Part shown: piece by piece, positions 6,149-13,110 of the stretch
How the letters are laid out: each line of letters opens with the position of its first letter
How positions within the stretch are numbered: the first letter of the stretch is position 1
Assembly (NCBI GenBank): GCA_014239355.1
Contig: JAAZYZ010000080.1
Span: forward strand, 1-13,110
Direction of reading: 5' to 3'
DNA: 13,110 bases
From: Fidelibacterota bacterium
Lineage (GTDB): Bacteria > Marinisomatota > Marinisomatia > SCGC-AAA003-L08 > TMED6
Program-made: the position numbers and the translations under genes
The notes under the pieces: generated by a model
Database searches by the model: none
Seen by the model: the letters and a program-made list of their open reading frames with translations, nothing else
What the model was told of the DNA's origin: nothing

Positions 6149-7411
6149 TTGATAAATAAAGATATTATAGATGCTTTTAAGATTATAGCTCAAGATAAGG
6201 ATATAGAAACAGTTAATTTAAGCTATATTATCGAAGAGCTTTTTGTAAATTTAATGCATAAGAAATATGGTGAAGAAAATAATAATTTTAGCTGTATTGT
6301 AAATATGGATAAGGGTGAAATTGAGATTTATCAAGAAAAAATAATTGTTAAATCAGTTGTTGATAGTGTTCATGAAATAAGTTTAGAAGACGCTCAACAA
6401 ATAGAGCCTGATTTAGCAATAGGTGATCCATTTATAGAAATTATTAACCCAGCATCATTTGGTAGAAGATTAATTTTTCATGCTAAGCAATTTTTAGCGC
6501 AAAAAATTAAGAATATCGAAAAGGAAGCAATATTGCAGCAGTTTAACTCTAAAGCAAATGAAGTTATTATTGGGAATGTTCATCAAATTCAAAAAGATAG
6601 AATATTTGTAATTCATGAAAATACTGAAATGGTATTACCTAGAGATCAGCAAATGCCTAGTGATAGATATAGAAGGGGTGAAATTATTAGAGCAATGATA
6701 AGCGATATATCTTCAACAGCTAAGGGACCAGAAATAAGGCTTTCAAGAACTAGCGATAAATTCCTTGAGAGATTATTTGAAATTGAAGTACCAGAAATAG
6801 AAGATGGTATTATAGAGATTAAATCTATTGCTCGAGCTGCAGGAGATAGAAGTAAAGTAGTTGTTCATTCATCAGATAGAAGAATCGATGCGGTAGGTGC
6901 ATGTGTTGGTATGAGAGGTAGTAGGATTCAATCTATTGTAAGAGAATTAAATGGAGAAAAAATAGATATTATAAATTGGAGTGAAAGACCTGAAGTATTG
7001 ATAACACGAGCAATAGCTCCAGCAAAACCATATGATTTATATATGGATGAAGAAAAGCCTTATGCAGTAGCAGTATTTGAAGATGAAGAATTAGCTGTCG
7101 CTATAGGTAGAAATGGCCATAACATTAAATTAGCATCTAAAGTAACAGGGTATACAATTGAATCTATAAAAAGGTCTGATTATGAGGGTACTAGCTCAAA
7201 AGATAAAACTATTGTTTCTGATGAAAGTCTTTTATCTGATATAAAAGGCATAACTAAAACTCAGTCAAGTAATTTTTCTAATAATAACATAAACACTCTT
7301 TCTGATTTTTTAAATGCTACTCAAGATGAATTGTTGGCTACTAAAGGGATTGGTGAAAAAAGTTTACAAAAAATTAGTGATTTATTAAAAAATAAAATAG
7401 ATAAAAAGTAA
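6149..7411 (+). CDS. nusA: Transcription termination/antitermination factor NusA
   Basis: Binds RNA polymerase and nascent RNA to control pausing, termination and antitermination. Domains in order: N-terminal RNAP-binding domain (~1-125); S1 domain (~130-200, IIGNVHQIQKDRIFV ... LPRDQQMPSDRYRRGE); KH1 with GACVGMRGSR at 250-259 and the following EKIDIINWSERPE; KH2 with GRNGHN at 320-325; a short acidic/Ser/Asn linker; and a C-terminal helix-hairpin-helix (KGIGEKSLQKI from ~399) in place of the paired acidic repeats of E. coli NusA. Length 420 is typical for forms with such a reduced C-terminus. The start is TTG with a good Shine-Dalgarno. It heads the infB operon, but rimP, usually immediately upstream, is absent here, and a terminator lies just before it. 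Confidence 0.98.
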   Translation: MINKDIIDAFKIIAQDKDIETVNLSYIIEELFVNLMHKKYGEENNNFSCIVNMDKGEIEIYQEKIIVKSVVDSVHEISLEDAQQIEPDLAIGDPFIEIINPASFGRRLIFHAKQFLAQKIKNIEKEAILQQFNSKANEVIIGNVHQIQKDRIFVIHENTEMVLPRDQQMPSDRYRRGEIIRAMISDISSTAKGPEIRLSRTSDKFLERLFEIEVPEIEDGIIEIKSIARAAGDRSKVVVHSSDRRIDAVGACVGMRGSRIQSIVRELNGEKIDIINWSERPEVLITRAIAPAKPYDLYMDEEKPYAVAVFEDEELAVAIGRNGHNIKLASKVTGYTIESIKRSDYEGTSSKDKTIVSDESLLSDIKGITKTQSSNFSNNNINTLSDFLNATQDELLATKGIGEKSLQKISDLLKNKIDKK

Positions 7412-7423
7412 AATTATAAAATT

Positions 7424-9832
7424 ATGAATAAAGTTAGAAGAATATTTGATATAGCAAAAGAATTAAATATTTCGCATATTGAAATAATAGATTTTCTAAA
7501 AACACAAGATAGTACTAAATATACTATAATGTCATCTATTTCAAATGAGATTTATTCTAAAATTTTAGAGCAATTTTATCAAGATGTGAGTGCGGTAGAT
7601 AGATTACGTAAAGAAAAAGCAAGATTAAACGTTGTTCATCCTAATCAGGATTCTAATGATATCTCTGATATTAATGAAACAAATAGAGAATTTAAAAATA
7701 CTAAAACTAAAGAAGATGATAAGATAGAACAGGTTCAAGAGCCTACAGATACAAAAGAGAAAAAAGAAACAAAGGGAGTATCTGAAGACTCAAAAAAACA
7801 AATTAAGGAAGACACAAAAAAGTCTGAGCTTACAAAGGTTCATATTCAAAAGACAGAGAAAAAAGTTACTGTTGATATAATTAAACCTAAAAGAAAATTA
7901 AAAAAAATAGATATATCTTCTATTGCAGATAGAATTAATACTACTAAAAAGAAACAGGACTCAGATGCAATAAAAACCTCTATTTCTCAATTATCAAAGA
8001 AAGTTTCAAAAAGAAAGAAAAGTAAAAAAGAAGAAGAAATTATTCTTGATGAAGAAAATGTACAGAAAATTATTAATATAGTTGAATTTTCAACAGTTGA
8101 TGAATTTTCTCGCTCTATGGATATTCCTGTTCAAGATGTTATTATGGAATGTATGTCATTAGGTTTAATGGTGACTATTAATCAAAGGTTAGATATGGAA
8201 ACAATGATTATGGTTGCTGATGAATTTGAAATTGAAATACATGAAGAAAAAGTTGAAGATTCAAGCTCTGAATTAGATATTTTGGATGTGGATGATAGTG
8301 GGCATGAAAATTCTGTACCTAGACCTCCAATTATAACTGTAATGGGGCATGTGGATCATGGAAAAACATCTGTGTTAGATTATATTAGAAATGAAAATGT
8401 AGTTGCTGGAGAATCAGGTGGAATAACTCAGCATGTAGGTGCTTACGAAGTAATGCTTAGTTCAGGTAAAAAAATAACTTTTTTAGATACTCCTGGACAT
8501 GAAGCTTTTACTGCTATGAGAGCAAGGGGTGCTCAAATTACAGATTTAGTTGTTATTGTTGTTGCTGCAGATGAAACGAAAATTATGCCCCAAACTATAG
8601 AAGCTTTTGATCATGCTCAAGCTGCAAATGTTCCAATTATAATAGCTATTAATAAAATTGATCGTCCATCAGCGGATGTTAATTTAATCAAGCAAAAGTT
8701 ATCAGAAAAAAATATTTTAGTTGAAGATTGGGGTGGGAAATTACAATCAGCAGAAATATCTGCTAAAGTTGGTACAGGAATGGATGAATTGCTTGAAAAA
8801 ATATCTTTAGAAGCTGAGTTGTTGGATTTAAAAGCCAGACAAGATATACCTGCAAGAGGGACTGTTGTTGAAGCTCGTTTAGATAAAGGTTTAGGTGCTA
8901 TAGCTACAGTTCTTATTAAAAAAGGAACATTAAAGGTAGGTGATATTTTTATTTGTGGTTCCCAATCTTCAAAAGTAAGAGCTTTATTAAATGAACGAAA
9001 CGTAAGGATTGAGGAAGCTTTACCATCAGATCCAGTACAAATTCTTGGTTTTACAGATGTTCCTAATTCTGGTGAAGAATTCATTGTTATGAAAGATGAT
9101 AGAGAAGCTAAAAATATTGCACAAAAACGAGCTCAATTAAAAAGAGAAGCAGAGCAAAGGAGATTTAGAAAAATTACATTAGATCAAATTGGAAAGGAAA
9201 TATCATTAGGTAAAGTAAGAGAACTTAATATTATTATTAAAGGTGATGTAGATGGTTCTATTGAGGCTCTTAGTGATTCTTTAATGTCTCTTTCAACTAA
9301 TGAGGTTTCAGTTAAAATAGTTCATCGTTCAACAGGGAATATTAATGATAATGATGTAACTTTAGCTTCAGCTTCTCAAGCTGTTATTATTGCTTTTAAT
9401 GTAAAAGTTTCTCCTGAAGCTAAGTTAAAAGCTAAAGAATTAGAAGTTGATATTAGGAACTATTCAATTATATATAAAGCTATTGAAGAGGTTAAGCTTG
9501 CTTTAGAGGGACTTTTAGAGCCAGAAAAGATTGAAGAAGTCACAGGTATTGCTCATGTTCTTCAGCAGTTTAAAATACCTAAGCTTGGTATTATTGCAGG
9601 ATCATCAATTAAATCTGGTAAAGTTGTTCGAAATTCTATGCTTAGAGTTAAAAGAGATGATGAATTACTTCATGAGGGTGTTCTAACCTCATTAAAGCGT
9701 TTTAAAGATGATGTTACAGAAGTAAAAGAAGGTTTTGAGTGTGGTATAGGAGTGCAAGGTTTTACTGATTTTCATGAAGGTGATATAATTGAGGTCTATG
9801 AAATAAAGGAAATTAAAAGAACCTTGGGTTAG
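7424..9832 (+). CDS. infB: Translation initiation factor IF-2
   Basis: A GTPase that brings fMet-tRNA to the 30S subunit and promotes subunit joining. The 802 residues comprise an N-terminal IF2_N-like helical module (MNKVRRIFDIAKELNISHIEI), a long Lys/Glu-rich disordered linker (~65-205), and a second IF2_N module (~210-280; VDEFSRSMDIPVQDVIMECM). The G domain carries GHVDHGKT (308-315), GGITQHVG as switch I, DTPGHEA (355), NKID (410-413) and SAK (446-448). Domains II-IV follow to the end, including FNVKVSPEAK and the C-terminal fMet-tRNA-binding barrel (RDDELLHEG ... FECGIG). It starts 12 nt after nusA with no Shine-Dalgarno, suggesting coupling or leader-independent initiation. No ylxR or L7Ae-like gene separates nusA and infB. 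Confidence 0.99.
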   Translation: MNKVRRIFDIAKELNISHIEIIDFLKTQDSTKYTIMSSISNEIYSKILEQFYQDVSAVDRLRKEKARLNVVHPNQDSNDISDINETNREFKNTKTKEDDKIEQVQEPTDTKEKKETKGVSEDSKKQIKEDTKKSELTKVHIQKTEKKVTVDIIKPKRKLKKIDISSIADRINTTKKKQDSDAIKTSISQLSKKVSKRKKSKKEEEIILDEENVQKIINIVEFSTVDEFSRSMDIPVQDVIMECMSLGLMVTINQRLDMETMIMVADEFEIEIHEEKVEDSSSELDILDVDDSGHENSVPRPPIITVMGHVDHGKTSVLDYIRNENVVAGESGGITQHVGAYEVMLSSGKKITFLDTPGHEAFTAMRARGAQITDLVVIVVAADETKIMPQTIEAFDHAQAANVPIIIAINKIDRPSADVNLIKQKLSEKNILVEDWGGKLQSAEISAKVGTGMDELLEKISLEAELLDLKARQDIPARGTVVEARLDKGLGAIATVLIKKGTLKVGDIFICGSQSSKVRALLNERNVRIEEALPSDPVQILGFTDVPNSGEEFIVMKDDREAKNIAQKRAQLKREAEQRRFRKITLDQIGKEISLGKVRELNIIIKGDVDGSIEALSDSLMSLSTNEVSVKIVHRSTGNINDNDVTLASASQAVIIAFNVKVSPEAKLKAKELEVDIRNYSIIYKAIEEVKLALEGLLEPEKIEEVTGIAHVLQQFKIPKLGIIAGSSIKSGKVVRNSMLRVKRDDELLHEGVLTSLKRFKDDVTEVKEGFECGIGVQGFTDFHEGDIIEVYEIKEIKRTLG

Positions 9833-9835
9833 TTT

Positions 9836-10192
9836 ATGGATTTTAAGAAAAAACCTTACAAAAGAAGTGAAAGATTAAGTAAGGAAATAAAAATCATTCT
9901 AAGTGATTTTATCCTAAGAGATTTCAATCTTGAGGGTAGTGGCATAGTAACAATTTCTAAAATAAATATTTCCAATGATTTAAGAAATGCTAAGATTTTT
10001 TTTACTGTTATTGATAATGAACTTTCTAAAGATAATCTAACTAAAGAATTAAATAAAAGAGCTAAGTTTATCAAGGGTTTAATTGGTAAACAAATTACTA
10101 GTAAGAATATTCCTGATATAAAATTTTATTTTGATAACTCAATAGAATATTATGATAAATTAGATAGAATGTTTTTAGATCTAGATGAATAA
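9836..10192 (+). CDS. rbfA: 30S ribosome-binding factor RbfA
   Basis: A small KH-fold maturation factor that binds the 30S subunit near the 5' end of 16S rRNA and helps its final processing. The 118 residues match the family in length and pattern: basic start with SERLSKEIKIILSDF, then the central strand GIVTISKINISNDLRNAKIFFTV and the C-terminal helix-strand ending in DNSIEYYDKLDRM. The start ATG is only 3 nt after the infB stop. The end overlaps the truB start by 8 nt, so all three are translationally coupled. Confidence 0.95.
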   Translation: MDFKKKPYKRSERLSKEIKIILSDFILRDFNLEGSGIVTISKINISNDLRNAKIFFTVIDNELSKDNLTKELNKRAKFIKGLIGKQITSKNIPDIKFYFDNSIEYYDKLDRMFLDLDE

Positions 10193-10865
10193 TCCTAGTG
10201 GATATATTGTCTCTGTATGGAAAAAGCCAGATTGGACCTCCAATGATATTATTAAATATTTAAAGCCCTTTATTCGACCTCTTAAAGTTGGTCATGCTGG
10301 AACTTTAGATCCCTTTGCAGAAGGAGTTTTGGTTTTATGTACTGGAAAGATGACTAAACAAGTTAGTAGGATTATGGATTCTGAAAAAGAGTATTTAGTT
10401 GATATTAAATTTGGTAAAAGAACTGATACATTAGACTCTACAGGAAAAGTAACAGTGATAAAAGAATGTGAACCTTTAGATAGTAAAAAAATTAATAAAG
10501 TTTTAAATCTTTTTAAAGGAGAGATAGACCAGATTCCACCAATGTATTCAGCATTAAAGTATAAAGGTAAACGGCTATATTCCTTAGCAAGAAAGGGTAT
10601 TAAGGTAAATAGACAGCCTAGAAAAGTTTTTATTTATGATATTGAACTCATATCATATAATGATTCTTCTGTTAAAATTAAGGTTTTATGCGGAAAAGGT
10701 ACATATATAAGGTCATTAGCTAGAGACATAGGACATAAGTTAGATACGGAGGCTTATGTTGAAAATTTAACAAGAAACAGGGTTGGGTGTTTTGATAAGA
10801 AAGCATCTATTAGTGCAGAGGATTTTAAAATTTGGTTATTATCTCAACGACATATTCAAAATTAG
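10185..10865 (+). CDS. truB: tRNA pseudouridine-55 synthase TruB
   Basis: Converts U55 in the T-loop of tRNAs to pseudouridine and acts as a tRNA-folding chaperone. The catalytic motif GHAGTLDPFAEGVL begins at residue 36, with Asp42 the nucleophile. Further family blocks are KEYLVDIKFGKRTDTLDSTG, GEIDQIPPMYSALKYKGKRLYSLARKG, and GTYIRSLARDIG in the C-terminal half. At 226 residues it is shorter than E. coli TruB and lacks the full PUA-like C-terminal domain, as in many short TruB proteins. The ATG overlaps the rbfA stop region, and its own 3' end overlaps ribF by 34 nt. Confidence 0.97.
   Translation: MNNPSGYIVSVWKKPDWTSNDIIKYLKPFIRPLKVGHAGTLDPFAEGVLVLCTGKMTKQVSRIMDSEKEYLVDIKFGKRTDTLDSTGKVTVIKECEPLDSKKINKVLNLFKGEIDQIPPMYSALKYKGKRLYSLARKGIKVNRQPRKVFIYDIELISYNDSSVKIKVLCGKGTYIRSLARDIGHKLDTEAYVENLTRNRVGCFDKKASISAEDFKIWLLSQRHIQN
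10817..10822 (+). promoter_or_regulatory. Shine-Dalgarno inside truB for ribF
   Basis: AGAGGA sits 9 nt before the TTG at 10832 and inside the truB coding region. The only later ATG in the ribF frame lies past the essential GSFDGVHLGH motif, so this site decides in favour of the TTG start. Confidence 0.7.
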
Positions 10866-11785
10866 ATCAATTAAAATACAAGGATTCAATTATAACTATA
10901 GGTTCTTTTGATGGGGTTCATTTAGGACATAAAAAAGTTTTTGAAAAAATGGATTATTTATCATCAAATACTAGTAAAAAAATTTTAATTACATTTGATC
11001 CTCATCCATTTACTATTCTAAACAAAAAGCAAGATAAGAAGTATTATTTATTAGAATCCATAAATCAGAAAATAGAAATAATAAATTCTTTTGAAGATTC
11101 TTTAATTGATGTTATTGTAATTATAAAATTTGATAAAAAATTATCTTTTGTGTCCGCATCAAAATTCTTCACTAAAATTATTCAGTCTTTCAATCCTGCT
11201 GATGTTGTTATGGGCTATGATAATGCTTTTGGACACAAAAGAGAAGGTGATATTAATTTTTTAAAAGAAAAATATAATAACAAAGAATTTAAGTTGCATA
11301 TAGTTAACCCAAAACAAGGTAATAATCGAGAAATTATATCCAGCACATTAATTAGAAAATTTATTAAAACTGGAAAAATTGAAAAAGCTAATAATATGTT
11401 AGGAAGATTTTATTCGGTTAAAGGTAAGGTGATTAGAGGTGAAGGGCTAGGGAAAACTATAAATTTTCCTACAATTAATATCTTACCTTCAAACAAAGGT
11501 CAGATAACCCCAATTTCTGGAGTTTATTTTGTTCATTTAGAAATAGCTTCAAATAAATATATTGGAATGTGTAATATAGGTTTTAGGCCCACTATAACAA
11601 ATAACAAGGAAGAAACAATTGAGATTCATATATTTAGGGTCAAAACTGATAAAGATTTTTACGGTAAAGAGGTAAAAGTCTTTTTTATTGAATATATAAG
11701 AGAAGAAAAAAAGTTTAAAAATATTGAATTTTTAGCAAAACAATTAAAGAGAGATAAAAAATACTGTTTATCTATTAAAGTTTAA
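10832..11785 (+). CDS. ribF: Bifunctional riboflavin kinase/FMN adenylyltransferase RibF
   Basis: Makes FMN from riboflavin and ATP, then FAD from FMN and ATP. The N-terminal nucleotidyltransferase half shows GSFDGVHLGH (24-33, the HxGH-like nucleotide site), TFDPHPF, VMGYDNAFGHKREGD and the ISSTLIR motif. The C-terminal flavokinase half shows GKVIRGEGLGKTINFPTIN (phosphate-binding GxxxGxxxxFPT around 203-217), GVYFVHLE and a late FYGKEV. Length 317 fits the family. The gene starts at TTG, inside truB, with a good Shine-Dalgarno. Its place between truB and rpsO is the usual one in many bacteria. Confidence 0.96.
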   Translation: MVIISTTYSKLDQLKYKDSIITIGSFDGVHLGHKKVFEKMDYLSSNTSKKILITFDPHPFTILNKKQDKKYYLLESINQKIEIINSFEDSLIDVIVIIKFDKKLSFVSASKFFTKIIQSFNPADVVMGYDNAFGHKREGDINFLKEKYNNKEFKLHIVNPKQGNNREIISSTLIRKFIKTGKIEKANNMLGRFYSVKGKVIRGEGLGKTINFPTINILPSNKGQITPISGVYFVHLEIASNKYIGMCNIGFRPTITNNKEETIEIHIFRVKTDKDFYGKEVKVFFIEYIREEKKFKNIEFLAKQLKRDKKYCLSIKV

Positions 11786-11791
11786 AAGGAG
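11785..11791 (+). promoter_or_regulatory. Strong Shine-Dalgarno of rpsO
   Basis: AAAGGAG, the best anti-SD match in the window, lies 6 nt before the rpsO ATG. It is notable because infB and the VanZ-like gene have no recognisable site, so strong initiation signals appear to be used selectively for the ribosomal protein. Confidence 0.8.
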
Positions 11792-11797
11792 TTATAA

Positions 11798-12067
11798 ATG
11801 TCTATAACAAAAGAAAAAACAGCAGAATTAATAAAAGAGTATGGTAGTACTGATATAGATTCTGGCTCTAGCCAAAGTCAAATTGCAATTTTAACTGAGA
11901 GAATTAATACTATAACAGATCATTTAAAAGAAAATAAGAAAGATCATAGTGGTCGAAGAGGATTAATTGCAATGGTTTCTAGAAGAAGAAAATTATTAGA
12001 TTACGTAAGAAAACAAAATAATGATAATTATCTTAGCATTATTAAAAAGTTAAATATAAGAAAATAA
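11798..12067 (+). CDS. rpsO: 30S ribosomal protein S15
   Basis: A primary 16S rRNA-binding protein (central domain) that also contributes to the B4 intersubunit bridge. The 89-residue length is exactly typical. Conserved parts are QIAILTERINTITDHLKENKKDHSGRRGL followed by RRRKLLDYVRKQN and LNIRK at the end. The usual D-T-G-S-x-E-x-Q block appears as DSGSSQSQ, with the acidic residue replaced by Ser, a small deviation in an otherwise orthodox protein. It lies 12 nt after ribF with a strong Shine-Dalgarno, and 40 nt before pnp, the common rpsO-pnp order. No terminator hairpin separates it from pnp. Confidence 0.98.
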   Translation: MSITKEKTAELIKEYGSTDIDSGSSQSQIAILTERINTITDHLKENKKDHSGRRGLIAMVSRRRKLLDYVRKQNNDNYLSIIKKLNIRK

Positions 12068-12107
12068 ATATAAAATGAAAGAATAAAGAGGTTTAAATAA
12101 TAATATA

Positions 12108-13110
12108 ATGAAAATAAGTAAAAATTTTGGTAGTAAGGATTTATGTGTAGAGACAGGGAAAGTAGCAAAACAAGCAAATGGTTCTGTAATGGTATCTTAT
12201 GGAGATACTGTTTTAATGGCGACAGTTTGTTGTTCGAAACAACCTTCTGAAAATAGAAGTTTTTTCCCTCTTTCAGTAGAATATAGAGAAAAGTTTTATT
12301 CATCAGGTAGAATTCCAGGAGGTTTTTTTAAAAGAGAAGCTAGACCTTCTGAACATGAAATTATAGCTTCAAGATTAACGGATAGGCCTATTAGACCATT
12401 GTTTCCATCTGATTTTTTCCATGAAACTCAGGTTTTAATTAATGTTTTATCTTATGATGGAAGTATTAATCCTGATATACTTGGGACTATAGGTGCATCT
12501 ACAGCGCTTTCAATATCTGATATACCTTGGGATGGTCCTGTAGCTTCAGTTAGAATTGGAAGAAATGATGATGGAAAATTTATTATCAACCCAACTAAAG
12601 AAGAGTTAGAAACAAGTGATATGGAGGTAATTGTATCAGGTACCGCTGATTCTATACTTATGGTTGAAGGTTCTGCTGATTTTATAAGTGAAGATGATTT
12701 TATATCAGCAGTTCAATATTCACATGAGGTGATTAAGGATATTGTTCAGCTTCAATTAGATTTAGTTAAAAAGGTAGGTAAAGATAAAATAGAATACATT
12801 AAATCTGAAGAAATGAGTGCTGATTTAGTTAAATCTATAGAATCAAAAATAGATGGAAAAATTAGTCTATTAAATGAGCCTAAGAATAAAGCGGACAGAT
12901 ATGGTGATGTTGATGTTTTTGTAAATCAAATTACTGATGAGTTATTAGAAGATTATCCTGATGACGGTTCTGAAATTAAATCTTACATTAATAATAAAAT
13001 TTCTAATGATTTAAGAGAAAAAACATTAGATGGAAAACGTGCTGATGGAAGAGATAGTAAAACAGTACGAAATATAGATATTGAAGCATCTATACTACCT
13101 AGAACTCATG
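12108..13110 (+). CDS. pnp: Polyribonucleotide nucleotidyltransferase (PNPase), 3' end missing
   Basis: A phosphorolytic 3'-5' exoribonuclease and degradosome component. About 334 codons are present. The first RNase PH domain starts MKISKNFGSKDLCVETGK and contains SYGDTVLMATV, REKFYSSGRIPGGFFKREAR and SEHEIIASRLTDRPIRPLFP. The helical linker domain covers ~210-305, and the second RNase PH domain begins with GKRADGRDSKTVRNIDIEA and stops in ILPRTH at the window edge; the KH and S1 domains lie outside. The start ATG is secure because a stop codon lies in frame at 12084-12086. A weak AGAGG at 12087-12091 is 16 nt away, too far for a normal Shine-Dalgarno, so initiation may depend on coupling with rpsO or on the unstructured A/T-rich leader. 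Confidence 0.98.
   Translation, partial: MKISKNFGSKDLCVETGKVAKQANGSVMVSYGDTVLMATVCCSKQPSENRSFFPLSVEYREKFYSSGRIPGGFFKREARPSEHEIIASRLTDRPIRPLFPSDFFHETQVLINVLSYDGSINPDILGTIGASTALSISDIPWDGPVASVRIGRNDDGKFIINPTKEELETSDMEVIVSGTADSILMVEGSADFISEDDFISAVQYSHEVIKDIVQLQLDLVKKVGKDKIEYIKSEEMSADLVKSIESKIDGKISLLNEPKNKADRYGDVDVFVNQITDELLEDYPDDGSEIKSYINNKISNDLREKTLDGKRADGRDSKTVRNIDIEASILPRTH

Noticed and set aside
7610..8040. Low-complexity Lys/Glu-rich coding in infB as a sign of insertion or repeat
   Set aside because: A charged, variable linker between N-terminal modules is normal for IF-2, and no tandem repeat is evident.
8617..9084. Open reading frame of 155 codons on the - strand inside infB
   Set aside because: It lies wholly opposite highly conserved IF-2 domains, has a Ser/Pro/Phe-rich composition typical of antisense shadow frames, and has no recognisable motif.
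9856..10074. - strand open frame within rbfA
   Set aside because: Opposite the conserved RbfA core; Leu/Ser/Ile-rich shadow frame.
12068..12107. Terminator or RNase III hairpin between rpsO and pnp, as in E. coli
   Set aside because: These 40 bases are nearly all A/T and purine-rich with no inverted repeat that could form a stem.
12028..12303. - strand open frame across the rpsO-pnp junction
   Set aside because: Leu/Tyr/Phe-rich translation is what AT-rich antisense DNA yields. It overlaps the conserved ends of rpsO and pnp and has no ribosome site.

Overview
The window is 13.1 kb of very AT-rich bacterial DNA (by eye well under one-third G+C), densely packed, with every confident gene on the + strand. 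It is a core housekeeping segment and holds no transposase, integrase, CRISPR array or defence cassette. The left third combines rpe, a CTP-dependent diacylglycerol/polyprenol-kinase-like membrane protein and a BatA-type membrane protein with hflX. The BatA-domain protein together with the polyprenol kinase points to the Bacteroidota/Chlorobiota/Marinimicrobia side of the tree. The AT richness and overlapping genes suit a streamlined, possibly marine, lineage such as Marinimicrobia (SAR406). That assignment is inference from gene content, not a phylogenetic result.

Layout: (1) 1-4507, a tightly overlapping run of rpe (5' end cut by the window edge), a lipid kinase-like gene, a BatA-domain gene and hflX. 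(2) 4504-4666, a highly structured intergenic element with a long terminal helix, a large internal bubble and an apical hairpin, best interpreted as a 6S-like RNA; it is followed by a small VanZ-like membrane protein gene (4725-5159). (3) 5233-5305, a tRNA-Arg(CCU) gene lying 16 nt upstream of a membrane-anchored TPR protein gene (5322-6041), whose transcription ends at a strong intrinsic terminator (6082-6112). (4) 6149-13110, the transcription/translation operon nusA-infB-rbfA-truB-ribF-rpsO-pnp, with pnp cut by the right edge.

The right-hand genes work together. NusA tunes elongation and termination, IF2 starts translation, RbfA and TruB mature 16S rRNA and tRNA, RpsO is a primary 16S-binding protein, PNPase degrades RNA, and RibF makes FMN/FAD. 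The usual first gene of this operon, rimP, is not beside nusA. HflX adds a ribosome-rescue GTPase on the left. A 6S-like RNA, which would act on RNA polymerase, would fit the growth-control theme. The most interesting item is that unannotated structured RNA. I found no convincing novel multi-gene system.
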